Below, piece by piece: positions 1 through 12,006 of a stretch of DNA of 64,000 bases. The stretch's first letter is position 1. Every line of letters starts with the position of its first letter. The DNA is taken from contig CM076148.1 of assembly GCA_038025085.1 (NCBI GenBank), forward strand, positions 33,462,501-33,526,500, read 5' to 3'. The stretch is from Tetragonia tetragonoides. Taxonomy: Eukaryota > Streptophyta > Magnoliopsida > Caryophyllales > Aizoaceae. The position numbers and the translations under genes were made by a program. The notes below the pieces were generated by a model, which was given only the letters and a program-made list of their open reading frames with translations, was not told the origin of the DNA and did no database searches.

Positions 1-995
1 GAAAACTCTTTGCACAAACACTCATTAGTAGCACCAAAGATAATATCATCAACATATATTTCACAATTAACAAGTGTTTGTCTTTTCCCTTATGAAACAA
101 GGTGTTGTCAATTTTCCCTCTTTGAAAGCCATTTTCCATTAAAAATTTGGACAACCGTTCGTACCAAGCTCGGGGAGCTTGTTTCAAACCGTATAGTGCC
201 TTGTCCAATTTGAAATCATGATTTGGAAATTCAAGATTTTCAAAGTCGGGGGGTTGATCAATAAATACTTCCTCTTTCAAATAACCGTTCAAGAAGGCAC
301 TCTTGACGTCCATTTGATAGAGGGTTATACCCATGAATGCAGCAAAAGCAATAAGAATGCGAATATCCTCAAGCCTAGCAACAGGTGGGAAAGTTTCATT
401 GTAGTCAATACCTTCCTCTTGATTGTATCCTTTCACCACCAATCTGGCTTTGTTCCTGACTACGGTCCATTGCTCATCAAGCTTGTTTCGGAACACCCAT
501 TTTGTTTCGATTATTATTCGGCCTGAGGGACGAGGCACAAGATGCCAAACCTTTCTTCTTTCGAACTGATTCAGTTCGTCTTGCATAGCAGTGACCCAGT
601 CTGGATCGAGCAAGGCTTCTTGATGGTTCCTTGGTTCAATGATGGACAAGAATGCAAAGTGTGCACAAAAGTTTTGAACCGAGGACCTTGTCTGGGTTAC
701 TTTGTTGAAGTCATTTATGATCAGATCCAAGCGGTGTGATCCACTGTGCTTCCAAGCTCTCACACTCAATGGGTGAGTTGAGCCTTCGTCTTGGTTGGTT
801 GTACTTGAAGTATGTCTGGAAGAAACAGACGAGGGACCAGTACCATCAGAAGCTTTTCCCCCTATCGATGGCATCCCATCTTTAGGAGAATCATGGTGCT
901 TGTATTCATCTTGTGGTTACTTTTCTGTACCTTCCAAGTTAGGAGAGTCAAGATGGCTTCTTGCCAGACCAATCTCAAAATCATCATCCAATAAA
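1..995 (-). pseudogene. copia reverse transcriptase, partial at window edge
   Basis: The minus-strand translation gives a copia RT: KWVFRNKLDEQWTVVRNKARLV, then ETFPPVARLEDIR, YQMDVKSAFLNGYLKEEVF, ALYGLKQAPRAWYERL and, at 45-56, the catalytic YVDD. A frameshift near 1000 and a TAA near 920 separate it from the integrase frame. The rest of RT and RNase H lie beyond position 1. Catalytic motifs are conserved, so decay is recent relative to the older LINE next to it. Confidence 0.9.
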
Positions 996-2264
996 TCACT
1001 TTATTTCAAACAAAACGTTAGTTTCATCAAAAATCACATGAACACTTTCCTCAGCAAGCATGGTTCGTTTGTTATAAACTTTGTAAGCTTTACCACATGA
1101 GGAGTATCCAAGGAAAACAGCTTCATCACTTCTTGCATCGAATTTGCCAAGTTGGTCTTTTTCATTATTATGCACAAAACATTTGCAACCAAAAGTACGA
1201 AGATGCATAATGGATGGTTTTCTCCCTTTAAAGAGTTCATAGGGATTCTTTTTAAGTAATGGCCTAATCATGCAACGATTAATGATGTACCAAGTCGTGT
1301 TCACGGCTTCGGCCCAAAAGTACTTGGGAAGTCCACTAGCAATTAACATGGTACGTGCAACTAGTGTCCTATTTTTCCTTTCAACTACACCATTTCATTG
1401 TGGTGTCCTGGGGGCCAAAAAGTTATGGTCAACACCATTTGTGTCACAAAATTCAATGAAGGATACATTATCAAATTCGGTTCCATTGTCGGATATCATG
1501 CTTACAAGTTCATTCCCGATTGCCTTTTGAGTTTTCTTTATGAATGCATCAAATAATTCAAATGTCTCATCTTTTGAAGTAAGAAACAAGGTCCAAGTAA
1601 AGCGAGAGTAACCATCAACAATCACAAGCACATATCTTTTTTCCGCTCTACTAACTACCCTCATAGGTCCACACAAATCCATATGAATGAGTTCAAGTGG
1701 TTTAGAGGTGCTAACCAAGTTTTTCGACTTAAAAGAACATTTGACTTGTTTCCCTCTAGCACATGCATCACAAACTTTATCATTCTTAAACTTAATGGAA
1801 GGAAGACCAACAACTAGGTTTTGATACAACAACTTTTGTATCAAGGATAAACTAGTATGACCCAACCGTTTATGCCAAAGATATGCATCATCGTCAAGGA
1901 CACTTAAACATGACATTTCAACATGGGGAAGAGATGAAAGATTTTCTTTGTAAACATTTTTGTCTCGCTTCCCTTTCAAGACAACCTTTCCATTTTTGGT
2001 ACTTACTATCATGCAACTATTGGAAGAAAATTCAACTTTGTTTCCATGATCACATAGTTGCGAAATGCTCAAAAGATTATGCTTTAAACCTCTTACCAAA
2101 AACACGTTATCGATGGAATATGATGGTGATGATCCTATTCGTCCTAATCCAATGATCTTTCTTGTTTTGTCGTCACCAAATGATACATTACCACTGTTGA
2201 AGGCCGTTAGTGAGAGAAAATTTGATTCATCTCCTGTCATGGGCCGTGAGCAACCACTATCCAA
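996..2264 (-). pseudogene. copia protease and integrase, interrupted
   Basis: The protease active-site motif is seen as DSGCSRPMTG at the start of the 1395-2264 frame. It is followed by the integrase zinc-binding HHCC region (H-X4-H in WHKRLGHTS, then CDAC) and the catalytic core with IHMDLCGP and ISDNGTEFD. An in-frame TGA at 1395-1397 interrupts the segment just before NGVVERKNRT, where the catalytic Glu of the DDE triad lies. Reading continues in the same frame through 996-1349 (PKYFWAEAV, RTFGCKCFVH) until another break near 1000. The product would be non-functional without readthrough. Confidence 0.9.
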
Positions 2265-2310
2265 ATACCAAGATTTGGTTGCTCTCTCCCACCAACGCCT
2301 ACAATGTCAA

Positions 2311-4148
2311 TCAGAGGTTAGAATTAGGAACCCAAACAGATTTGTGTTCCTCCTTAAGGTAAGTAGAGGACAAATCACCTTTCTTGACCCACTTAGCCTT
2401 AGCATTCTTTTTCATAACATTTTCTTTGATTTCACAAGTCATGCTCAAATGACCGGTCTCACCACAAAACATACATAAGCGATTAGCAGGTAGGTCAGTG
2501 TATTTAGACCTAGAGTTCCAAGGTTTTTTCTTACTAACTAATCTTAATCCGCTTTTAGTTTTGTTGTGGCTTTGATTCAGCCATTTCATTGCCCTACTGT
2601 CATTGTTCCCTACACTGTTCCTTTTATCAGTTTCCTTGGCAATTCTTAACTCCTCTTCAAGTTTCTTGATCTTGACTTTTTCATTCAAGGATATGATTCT
2701 AGCATCTTCTAAGTCAGATCTCAAGGACTCAAAGCATGTATACATAACCTCAGATCTAATAGCATTTTCACAAGTTTCATGGATCTTGTGACTTTCAATT
2801 TCATGCATTAAATTTGAGTTGTTACGTTGAAGTCCTTCAATTATGTTGTTCATAGTTGAGGAGTGTTCTTTAAGAATGGCATGCTCGTTTTTAAGAATTT
2901 TCTTTTCATGCAAGACTTGTGTTAACTCAATAGACAACTCTTTGTTTTCAACACAAACGTCTTGAAATTTTTCAGCCAAGGTACTTATCATGTTTAACAT
3001 TTTAGTTAAAGAAGTTCCATTGAAATTATCAATAAAGTGATTATCATTTACCTCAATTGATTCGTTGTGGTCCGAATCGCTTTTTGGCCATGAGAGCTAG
3101 CTCAGCTTGCTCTGTGGCTTCCTCTGGTTCTTCTCCATCTTCCTCGTTGCCCCAAGCGGCAATCATGTTGTTCATGAACTTTTCCCTTGTTTTGCTGACC
3201 GCACCCTTCCTGAATGTCTGTTCCCTTGGGCGTTCCTCCTCTGGACAGTTCTTCATGATGTGTTCGGGGTTTTTGCATTTGTAGCAAAATACCTCTTAAT
3301 ATGTTCTTCCAGTGGAGTCACGTCCTTTGTAGGGAGCTCCTTTCTTCTTACCAAATCTGTACTTGTTATAGAGGTAACTAAGCCTTTTAGAGAGTAAGGC
3401 ATAGTCGTCCTCCATCTCAAGCTCCTCAAGATCTTCATTGTCTTCTACATTGAGAGCAAGACCCTTGTCTTTCCTGATTTCCTCCTTGGACTTTGAGTTT
3501 AGACGAACCTCATGAGTTTGGAGGTTCCCAATAAGTTCGTCTACACTCATGGTGTCCATTCTTTTGGCTTGTTGTATAGCCGTCACCTTGTTCTCCCAAG
3601 TAGAGGGTAGGATACGAAGTATCTTTCGAACAAGGTCTTCAGAAGTGAAGATTTTACCAAGAGATTTGAGCTCATTTGTTACGTTAGTAAAACTCGTAAA
3701 CATTTCTTTAATAGACTCTTTGTTATCCATAGAAAAAAGCTCCTAATCTCTTACCAAGATTTTAATGCGGGATTGTTTGACTTGGTTGGTACCTTCTTGA
3801 GCTACTACAAGAGCATCCCAAATTCGCTTTACGGTATCACATCCGGCTATGCGGTTGTATTCGTTGGGACCAAGACCGCAATGCAAGATCTTGATGACCT
3901 TGGCATTCTTTTCAAGTTTCCCAAGATCTACGTCTTCGTATTGATCTCTGGTTTGGGATAAGGACACCTTCCGTGTTCATCATGGAGGGAATGACAAGAG
4001 GACCATTTGCAATGATTCTCCATAGATGGTAGTTGTCGGCTTTTATGTAAATCTCCATACGAGCCTTCCACCAATTATAGTGGTCACCATTGAACAAAGG
4101 AGGTCGAGAAGTGGAATTTCCTTCGTATGTTTGAAGTGGTGCACTCAT
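2311..4148 (-). pseudogene. copia gag, interrupted
   Basis: Gag is recoverable in pieces: an N-terminal part in the 3912-4205 frame (likely start near 4148), then 3743-3967, 3296-3730, 3053-3256 and 2311-3000. Copia Gag features include a GDHYNWWKARM stretch, a helical core ending in MSVDELIGNLQTHE, a first zinc knuckle C-X2-C-X4-H-X4-C near 3245-3290 (CYKCKNPEHIMKNC) and a second at about 2450-2490 (CMFCGETGHLSMTC). Changes of frame between the pieces show that it cannot make an intact Gag. The region between the knuckles is rich in charged residues and may form a coiled coil. Confidence 0.88.
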
Positions 4149-4192
4149 ATTTAAGGATCTCTCAAAGGGGTTAGCTTTTTGTGTGAGAACCT

Positions 4193-4204
4193 GCTCTGAT
4201 ACCA
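4193..4204 (-). other. Primer-binding site for initiator tRNA-Met
   Basis: The minus strand reads TGGTATCAGAGC two bases inside the LTR end at 4207. This is the standard PBS of plant Ty1-copia elements, complementary to the 3' end of initiator methionine tRNA, and it fixes the LTR boundary and element polarity. Confidence 0.95.
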
Positions 4205-4206
4205 AT

Positions 4207-5682
4207 TGTTAGAATGCACGACCCCAAGACACAAGAAGGGGGGGGGGGGTTGAATTGTGTCACTAATTTTCGTCTAATCTTTGCTTAATGAAGTAAAGGT
4301 CCAACCAAGGGAACTGAGGTCCTATGGTTGTTCCTTTTGACGGAGTTTAAGTGTGGAAGCAAGATAATAATAAAGCTTAAATGACACAAGACGTTTTTAA
4401 CGTGGAAACCACCCACAGCTCAAGTGGGAGTAAAACCACGACCTACTCTCTCTAGTAGGATTTCACAACACCTTGTTGTATTCCGAGCCAACGTTGTACA
4501 AGCCCATTCCTAACTTGCTACAACCACAACTAACCTTAATTGCCAAGTTCTACCTGCCTCTATCCCACAAGAGCAGGCACAACGTTTCTCCAAGTTGCCA
4601 AGATCTACAACTTCCCGTACAAGTTGCCAAGACTCATACCAACCACGGGCTATGAGCAAACCTACAACTTTCCTACAAGTTGCCAAGACTCACAAGCCAA
4701 CACTCGGCTTTGAGCAGATACACAAGCTATCTCTAGCTTACAAATTATCTCGAAAGGGTAAAGTAACACAACCTTTTTGGTGCTTCTAGAATAAGCAAGT
4801 AAGGTTACAATATTTCCTAAATGTTGAGACTCATAAGAGTAGGAACTGATTGAGGAACAGTTTCTGGGCTTTCTTTACTTTGGATATGTGAGGAAAATTT
4901 AAGAGCAAAGTGAAGATAGGTTTTTGTGTAAAAGGTTTTGATAAAATCAGAACATCCTCTCTTGAGTTTTCCACAACTTCAGCTCATCTCTTATATAGGA
5001 GTTAGAGGCCTTTTCTTAAGAGTTAAGTATAAGGCTCCAAAAGGTCAAATCAAGTCGCATGTTATCTTTTGTAAAGCAACCTTAAAAATCAGTTTGATAA
5101 GTACAAAGGAGCCACCCTGATGTCTCAGAAAATGCATCAACCGATTTTCAAGGTGAGGTTGCTTGTTTGACTTATGCAATGCACAAGGCTCTAAAAAGGA
5201 GGTTTCCTTTTTAAGCCTATCATGCTTTAGCAAATCAAAAGTTCTTTTGCAGGTTACCACTTTTTGGTGATTCCTTTTAGTGCACAAAAGAACCCATTGG
5301 ATAAAAGGAGTTTGCTAAGCAAGTTGCAAGATATTTCGATTTTCGAAATTCATTTGTAAAATCTGGACTGGTGATAGGACCTGACAGTGGGACCCAGGTT
5401 CCAGCTCAGGTTCTATTTCCAGTTTTACCCTCAAGTTAATTTTGCCCATTTTAATTTCTTTGTTCCAAACTCTATGAAATTAATCTCAACACTTTACATG
5501 GATCTAAAATAGAAAATTCCAATCTTCTATCTTGTTCTTCATGTTGCATGTAGTTCGTCTTTTGAGCTTTTCCATCTTGTTGGGTATATGCGAACTAATC
5601 ACAATTAAATTCAAGGCATTAGTAATTTAATTAGCATAAGTATATTTAGTTGTAATCATCATCAAAAACTTAGGGTCCAACA
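4207..5682 (-). repeat. 5' LTR of the copia element (about 1.48 kb)
   Basis: On the minus strand it starts TGTTGGACCC (complement of 5682-5673) and ends CTAACA at 4207, matching the TG...CA ends of LTRs. The primer-binding site follows two bases after the inner end. A run of G at about 4240-4252 lies close to the inner end. The partner LTR is outside the window, so LTR identity (age) cannot be judged. Open frames inside it are not convincing genes. Confidence 0.88.
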
Positions 5683-5689
5683 GGTTTCC

Positions 5690-7879
5690 TAGAGATCCAT
5701 CTACATACTCTTCAGACATGAGAGTGCATAGTCTTGATCCCTAACCATTTTTTTCAATAACTTTAAGCACTTGCTGCTGAATTTACAATTGAAAAATAAA
5801 TGCTCACCATTTTCAGTGTCTCTACCACACAATGAACAGACTTCATCACTACAAACATTAATTATTTCAATCTCTCCTTGAGTCCTTGGTTTGCAGTCGA
5901 TTAAGAGCAGCCATCCAAGCTATAAATGAATGTTTGGGTTGATTTAACCTATTCCAAATCCAGCGAGACCATGGAACCTTGACAGCAGAGGGTTGCAACC
6001 ATTTGTAGCCTCTTTTGACAGTGTATTTACCAGAGACATCCCCTAACCAAGTGCTTTGAGTGTAGGCATTTCTGAAAGTGTCCCTACACTCACATATCTT
6101 CTTCCATGCCCAGCTGGCTGACGGAGTAGACTTGTACTCCCACCATCTTTTCCTCTTCAAGTACACATGGTGCACCCATTTAACCCACAAAGAGTCTTGT
6201 TTGGATGCCAGCCACCACACATATTTTCCCATCCAGGCAATATTCCATGTAAAGCAGTCTTTAATATCTAAACCACCAGTTGCTTTAGACCTACAAACAA
6301 ATTCCCAAGCTATAGGTGGAGTTCTCGAATATATGGCTTTACATTTCCATAGATAGTTCCTACAAACAGCTACTATTTTATGCATAATAGTCTTTGGTAG
6401 CACAAAAATGGATGCCCAATAGGAATGAAGTGTCAGCAAGACAGAATTAACCAAGGTCACTCTTCCAGTATAAGTCAAATGTTGAGATCCCCAGCTTCTA
6501 ATCCTTGAAATGACTTTTTCAACCAAGATATGACAATCAGTATTGGATAATCTCTTAGATGACACAGGGATGCCCAAATATCTAAAGGGAAGATCACCCA
6601 CTTGATAACCAGAAACTACAGTAATTTTGTGGATAGTGTCAATAGGTACATTGCAAAAATACCCAGCTGATTTGCTTTTATTAGCCACTAGACCAGATAA
6701 TGCAGAAAAGGTCTCAAAGCCTCTCAACAGAAATAATATGGACTTTAAATCACAATGGCAAAACATTAACAGATCATCCCTAAAGCACATGTGATTTAAT
6801 CCCAGAGGTTTACATTTGGGATGATATTTAAAATCTGTCTGATAACCAACCCATTTCAAGATCCTAGACAAGTACTCCATACAAATCATAAACAGCAGTG
6901 GGGACATAGTATCTCCTTGCCTCAATCCTCTTTTACCATGAAAAAACCCATGCAATGATCCATTAATAACAATAGAGTAATATGGAGAAGAAACACACAC
7001 CATGATCTAGTTAATAAACTGAGCAGGAAAGTTCAGAGCTACCAACATACCCTCCAAGAAAGGCCATTCAATGCTATCGTAAGCTTTCTGCACGTCTACT
7101 TTGAGCATACATCTAGCTGAAGTAGATTTCCTTCTGTTTTTGTTGACCAAATCCTGTGCTATTAACACATTCTGCACAATGTGTCTGTTAGCAACAAAAG
7201 CCCCTTGTACTTCATCAATCAAGTCTGGCAGGACCTGCTTCAATCTCAAACAAATCAACTTGGAAATGCATTTGTAAATAGCTGAACAGCATGCAATAGG
7301 TCTGTAATCTTTCACTGAGGTAGGCTGGTTTTTCTTAGGAATAAGAGTGATAGCTGTAGTATTCACTTGTTTCAACAGCTTGCCATACTTGAAGAAATCA
7401 AGAACTACCTCAGATATCTCATCTCCAACTATTTCCCATGAATCCTTGAAAAATTGTGAACTGTAACCATCCGGACCAGGTGACTTGTCTCCAGGAATGG
7501 AAAATATGGCTTTTTTTACATCCTCGTGTGTAAAAGGCATATAGAAAGCCTAACATTGCTGTTCATTTACTACTGAACCTTGTTTCACAAGATCACTATC
7601 CACTTGCTGCCTAGGAGGCTTAGATGAGCCCTGAAGACCTTTGTAATACTCCAGAAAGGCATTTATTACCCCATCAGGAGTAGATAAAAGTCGCCCAGCT
7701 TCATTTTGGATAGAGTAAATGCTATTTTGATGCCTTTTTTTTATGCTATTATGAAAGAAAGTTGTATTGGCATCTCCATATTTTAGCCAGTGAGCCTTAC
7801 TCTTTTGCTTAAGGTAGTATCCCCTGGCCTTATTGAGAAATCTGTATTTCTCCAAAGCGTGTTCTTCCTCTTGCCTCAA
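5690..7879 (-). pseudogene. LINE ORF2, reverse transcriptase and zf-RVT
   Basis: The segment 7550-7879 is the linker upstream of RT (KSKAHWLKYGDANTTFFH). 7007-7540 carries the first RT blocks (SPGPDGYSSQFFK, ALTLIPK-like AITLIPKKNQP, DVQKAYDSIEW), and 5867-7003 the rest (GLRQGDTMSPLLF, FRDDLLMF, PFRYLGIPV). The usual FADD active-site block reads FRDD; both aspartates remain but the preceding Ala is Arg. Past the stop at 5867 the zf-RVT region (CSLCGRDTENGEH) continues in another frame to the copia junction. At least three frame breaks make it a pseudogene. Confidence 0.88.
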
Positions 7880-8058
7880 AACAACATGTAAGGATCAGTT
7901 TGAAGAGCTTTTTGACATTGATCCAAACACACTTGATCTTGAATAACACTCTTACAAATATCACTCACACCCATAGTGTTGAATTCCTTAAAAACTTTTT
8001 TCAATCCCTTCAACTTACTCACCAATCTGTACATTAATACTCCACTAACATGTGCAGA

Positions 8059-8850
8059 CTAGCCCCTCTGAACTCTATCCATATAATCTGGCCATTGTGA
8101 CCACTTATTAAAGTATTTGAAAGGTCTCACACCAGAAATACCCCCCTCAAGAAAGCATATTATGGCAGGGTAGTGATCAAATAGTCCTTCAGGGAGAAAT
8201 GTTGCTAAAATAGCAGGAAAAGCATCAAACCATTCAGCAGTTGCAAAAACCCAGTCAATTTTGCTGAAAGCTCTCTTATCACTAGGTTGCTTATTGGTCC
8301 AAGTAAAGAAGGAACCATTAGTCTTAACCTCATGCATTTCACAAAAATCTAGACAATCCCTAAAATGAGATATTTCATTAACAGTAACAGGGGATCCAAT
8401 TCTATTCTCAAGATGCAACACATTATTGAAATCACCACATATAATCCAAGGAGCATCCATTGAATTACTTATGACACACAAATCATTCCACAAAGCTATT
8501 CTATCTGCACCATCATTAAAAGCATAAATGAAGGTGCAATAAAACTTCATACCTGTGCCCTTATGAACAACACCACAGTGGATAAACTGAGAAGATTTAC
8601 CCAGAATGTTGATATCAAACACATGAGGCAACCACATCACTATAATCCTACCATCATAGTGACAAGATAAGTTTGTTGTAAGACTCTAACCATAAATAAC
8701 CACCAGGGAAGCTGTAAGATTACCAGCTTCGATCCTGGTCTCCGAGAGACCTGCCAACCCAACATGCTGCTGATGTATAAAAGACTTCACTTCATGCTGC
8801 TTGTCAATGTTGTTCAGGCCCCTCATATTCCAGTAACAGATGTTATCCAT
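8059..8850 (-). pseudogene. LINE ORF2, endonuclease domain
   Basis: The likely ORF2 start is at 8850 (MDNICYWNMRGLNN). It resembles the APE-type endonucleases that nick the target for LINE insertion: WNMRG, LSETRIE, then after a break near 8690 the continuing frame 8059-8640 with ICGDFNNVL, GSFFTWTNK, KIDWVFA and FDHYPAI. The catalytic Asp/His neighbourhoods are recognisable, but the frame is broken near 8640-8690 and again near 8050. Confidence 0.85.
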
Positions 8851-9135
8851 TTTGGGAAGGGAGTAGGTCTCCGCACCATTTGAGTTATTAGCCAAAATAG
8901 GGATGTCACCACACCTAAACATTGCACTAGAACTACTTTGAGCTGCAGAAGAAGAAGCAGCTGCTGTAGGTACATCTTCTGGATTAGTAGGCAGGGCAAA
9001 AAAAGCATTACTAATAGCCATTGGTTGCTGAAAATATTTCAGGACGTGGCTTGCTCGCGAGCCTGTTTGGAATCTGAAATCCATCCCCATCTTTCACCCT
9101 TTGAGTAGGTTGTACAGGCTGAGTTCCTCTTGCTG

Positions 9136-10255
9136 TTACTTGTTGAACAGCTCTCCATTGTTGTCTTGGCAGGGGAGAGCCTTCTTACATTGAGTCACAC
9201 TATGACCATACCCTTTACATCTAGTACAGAGCACTGATTTCCAATCATAAGTGACATCCAGAGGTATAAGAGCACCCCATTCATCCTCAAAACATATTTC
9301 ATCAGGAAGGTCTTGAGCCAGAGAAATTTCAATTAACAGCTTAGCAAAACCCAACCTAGTCATATCTATGGTTGCTTCATCTGCCTTAATAACTTTCCCA
9401 AACGGAGATGCTATTTTAAACATGTTATTCAATCCCTAATACTTCACCTCCAGCCCATGTATTTTGACCCAGATAGGAACAACATCTATTTTTTCTTTCC
9501 TCAAATCAAATTCAAGCACCCAAGGTTTCATGATCACTGGCTTATTATCAAACATAACAGGTCCCTTTTCAAGAGCTTTAACCCTATTCTCATAAGAGTT
9601 CAATCTAACCAAAAACGAACCACCAGGGACTGAGGAAACTTTATCAACCCCAAATGGCCTCCAAATTCGATTGAAAAACACAGTCATAACCTCCAATGGA
9701 GGATTAGAGCCCAATACATAACACACAATTGCAGTTTTCCAATACTCAACTTCATCATGTATATCAGAAAAAAGTGATCTTAACTATTATCTTACCTTGA
9801 TGGCAAGGTTGAGGTCGTGAAGGGTCAATTCCCCTCAAATCAGGAATGAAGGAAGCTCTCTCAGGTGCTGGTATGGTCGGCACAAGCTCAGGAAGCTGCA
9901 CCACCTGTTCCACAACTGGATCCACCACAAGCTCATTTACCTAGTTTCCATCACCTGGTTTAGGCGGCACACTCATCGTCGCCTCCCACTTATTCAACTG
10001 TCGACGAACATTCGAGAGAGGTTCCAACGGTGGAGCTGTGTCAATTCTCACCGGAGTCACTTCAGTCGTGGAGTTAGATCGCAGATCAAACTCTAGAGGT
10101 TCAATCCTCAGCGAATCCTCAATAACCTTTCCTGTGTCTAGATTTTTGGCTGTTAATTTCCCAAAATCTTTAGTTTTGCCTTTAATCTTTGATTTCGATT
10201 GCGTTTTAGGTTGATTCTTGCGCGGTCTCCCTCTAGATCGTGGGTTTTTCTCCAT
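9136..10255 (-). pseudogene. LINE ORF1: AT-hook start, DUF4283-like region, CCHC knuckle
   Basis: A start at 10255 gives a basic N-terminus with SRGRPRKNQ, an AT-hook-like motif, in the frame 9941-10255. After breaks, 9436-9726 encodes a DUF4283-like RNA-binding region (WRPFGVDKVSSVPGGSFLV), and 9136-9432 holds the zinc knuckle CTRCKGYGHSVTQC (C-X2-C-X4-H-X4-C). A stop at 9433-9435 sits where Trp would fit (TGG to TAG). In plant L1 elements this protein binds element RNA. The same AT-hook start recurs in the LINE at the right window edge. Confidence 0.82.
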
Positions 10256-10379
10256 GGCGATGGGAGAACCGAAAGAGACCCAGTTCTTAGAGAGAGAAAG
10301 TGTCCCCTATTAATTGATGTTTATTTATTAATTATTTGATTTAAGAAAATATAATATTTGTATTTAATGTGAACCGGTG

Positions 10380-10515
10380 GGTATTCGGTGGATCCAATTC
10401 CTATTTCTAAGAATTAGGAACCGGTACAAGCAATTCCAATTCCAATTCCAATGCCAATTCCAATTCCTAAGAATAGGAACCGGTGAATCCAATTCCAATT
10501 CCGAATAGTGCAATA
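10380..10515. repeat. AATTCC-rich short repeat cluster
   Basis: Degenerate repeats of AATTCC/AATTCCA with several GGAACCGGT and CGGTGGGTA blocks repeated in both halves. It lies between the 5' end of the LINE and the TRIM element. No coding potential is visible. It may be the eroded end of a small DNA transposon, but no clean terminal repeats were found. Confidence 0.5.
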
Positions 10516-10539
10516 CCCGGTGGGTACCTGGTTGCGCTC

Positions 10540-11333
10540 GACCGCCCCTACCACTAGGTCACTTGTGCCACTAAGAAGTGCTTAACTGGCTAAGAACTAA
10601 CCCAACAAACCACCGCAAGCCTTTCCAACACGTTTTGTCCTCTCTCGCATGCCCCTAAGAAACTTGTCATGAGGTCATTCATCCGAGTACTACTACGAAC
10701 CAGCCAAACACGCTTATCTGCTGAGTTTCTTAGGTTTGAACTCCCTGGAAAAGGAGTGGTGATATGAATAATGTTATCAAACCATTTAAACTTTTCTCAA
10801 CCATGAAATCTTTGGTATCACACTTTTATTATAACAATCCAATCCAACACAATGCACTATAGTAGGAAATCCCTCAATGAGCTCATACAAGTTAGGGGTC
10901 ACTTAAGCCCAAAAGGGGAAGACCTTATTGCTTAGTAGGTGGATGGAGTCACTTATAAACCATTCTCAGTCCTCACATTTCTCCAATGTGGAAAATGGGG
11001 CACAGTGTTACAAACTCACACACTGATATTCTCGTTACGCATGTACCATCATTTGCCCAAAAATCCAACTCTGCTAGGTGGCTGATCTGGACTCTGATGT
11101 CCACAAGATCCGCCCACCGTTGCAGAGTTGCTCTGATATTACTAACTGTAGCAACATGCCTAACTATTTCGCTACACAACCTACTACGGTGGGAAATTCC
11201 TAATGGGCCTATACAAGGATCATTTAAGCTCAAAAGAGGAAGACCTTATTGTTTAGTAGGTGGTTGGAGTCACTTATAAACCATTCTCAATCCTCACAAT
11301 ACATTGCTCCAATGTGGGACATGGGGTGTTAAA
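10540..11333 (-). mobile_element. Cassandra-like TRIM retrotransposon remnant
   Basis: Two related segments, 11012 down to about 10863 and 11333 down to about 11188, are direct repeats that start TGTAACA / TTAACAC on the minus strand and share the block around CCTACTAAGCAATAAGGTCTT. Between them, 11130-11141 reads AATATCAGAGC on the minus strand, a degenerate initiator-Met primer-binding site. The copy at 11012 continues into a 5S rRNA-like segment (10628-10748), the hallmark of Cassandra TRIMs. The other copy lacks this segment, apparently through deletion. The outer end near 10540 is uncertain. No protein is encoded, as expected for a TRIM. Confidence 0.68.
10628..10748 (-). other. 5S rRNA-like segment inside the TRIM LTR (not a gene)
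   Basis: The minus strand contains AGATAAGCGTGTTTGG and GTAGTACTCGGATGAATGAC, which line up with the internal control region of plant 5S rRNA (box A and the intermediate element/box C side). Several conserved positions differ, and the ends of a real 5S gene are absent. In Cassandra elements this segment is part of the LTR and is thought to be read by RNA polymerase III. Confidence 0.7.
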
Positions 11334-11900
11334 AATGGGGTTACTTTGTATAATTAGTGACCCCTTTTTCTATCAAAAGCGATCTCCTTCTCACAGTTGG
11401 ACGATCTCTTACAGGTTTGTGTATTAACAAATGACTAAAGCTATGTTCTTTTCGTCATCTCCATATTGTATTATGTTTAGTTCTGCACTATATCAAATTC
11501 TGCATTTCATTATGTCTCGAATCTTGCTCTATTATACAATTTATTGTGTTTCAATCCTTGCTATTTCATTAAAAAAAACTGACCTAATTTGGGAGATATT
11601 AACTTAAACTCTAGTGAGACATAAAAAAAAATCTAAGTGCCAAGTCTGTTTTACTAGCAGTGAGCCTTCTAATGGCATGCATATGATTGGGGCAAAAGAC
11701 TGAAGGCAATTTAGGGGATTTGGTGAAGAAACTTAGCCACTTTTTGCAAACATAAAACTACAATGATCAAAAGGTGGCTATATTTGTGCCAAGGTAATTT
11801 TGTAGATAAGAGAAAAAATAAATGGTAAGTGAGCTGAAAAGGAAGTTTTATATTGTTATTTCAAATTTGTCATTGGACATACTGCTAGGATATCGCTTAG
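11334..11900. other. Intergenic, no gene seen
   Basis: AT-rich sequence. The first part (about 11335-11400) resembles the dispersed repeat family also seen near 48230, 52443, 60624 and 61012 (GTGACCCC, then TCTCACAGTTGG). The rest shows no open frame, RNA gene or clear repeat. Confidence 0.4.
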
Positions 11901-12006
11901 TCACATAAGATCCACCATTTTGATATTCTATATTTTTTGATATTCAGGACATAGTAACCAATTCAATTATAGAGTTTACGAAGTAAAATTTTCATTTTAT
12001 TATGAA

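Larger units (their letters stand above)
1..5682 (-). mobile_element. Ty1-copia LTR retrotransposon, Sire-type, 5' part (3' end beyond window)
   Basis: Reading the minus strand from 5682 downward there is an LTR (5682-4207), a primer-binding site, gag with zinc knuckles, protease, integrase and reverse transcriptase, in the Ty1-copia order (integrase before RT). The left window edge cuts the element just after the RT YVDD motif, so RNase H and the 3' LTR are not visible. The Gag type and the long LTR with a G-run near its inner end point to the Sire/Maximus lineage; this assignment is by recognition. Several stops and frameshifts show that it is non-autonomous. Its outer LTR end at 5682 abuts LINE coding sequence at 5683. 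Confidence 0.93.
5683..10310 (-). mobile_element. L1-type LINE (non-LTR retrotransposon), degraded and cut at its 3' end
   Basis: From about 10310 downward on the minus strand there is an ORF1-like protein (AT-hook-like start, DUF4283-like region, zinc knuckle), an AP-type endonuclease, reverse transcriptase and a C-terminal zf-RVT region. Stops and frameshifts occur throughout. The zf-RVT coding sequence runs without poly(A) straight into the copia LTR at 5682/5683, so the 3' end was cut, most simply by insertion of the copia element. The remaining 3' part would lie left of the window. Confidence 0.88.

Noticed and set aside
10628..10748. A 5S rRNA gene
   Set aside because: Only the internal part matches, several conserved bases differ, and it lies within an LTR-like repeat.
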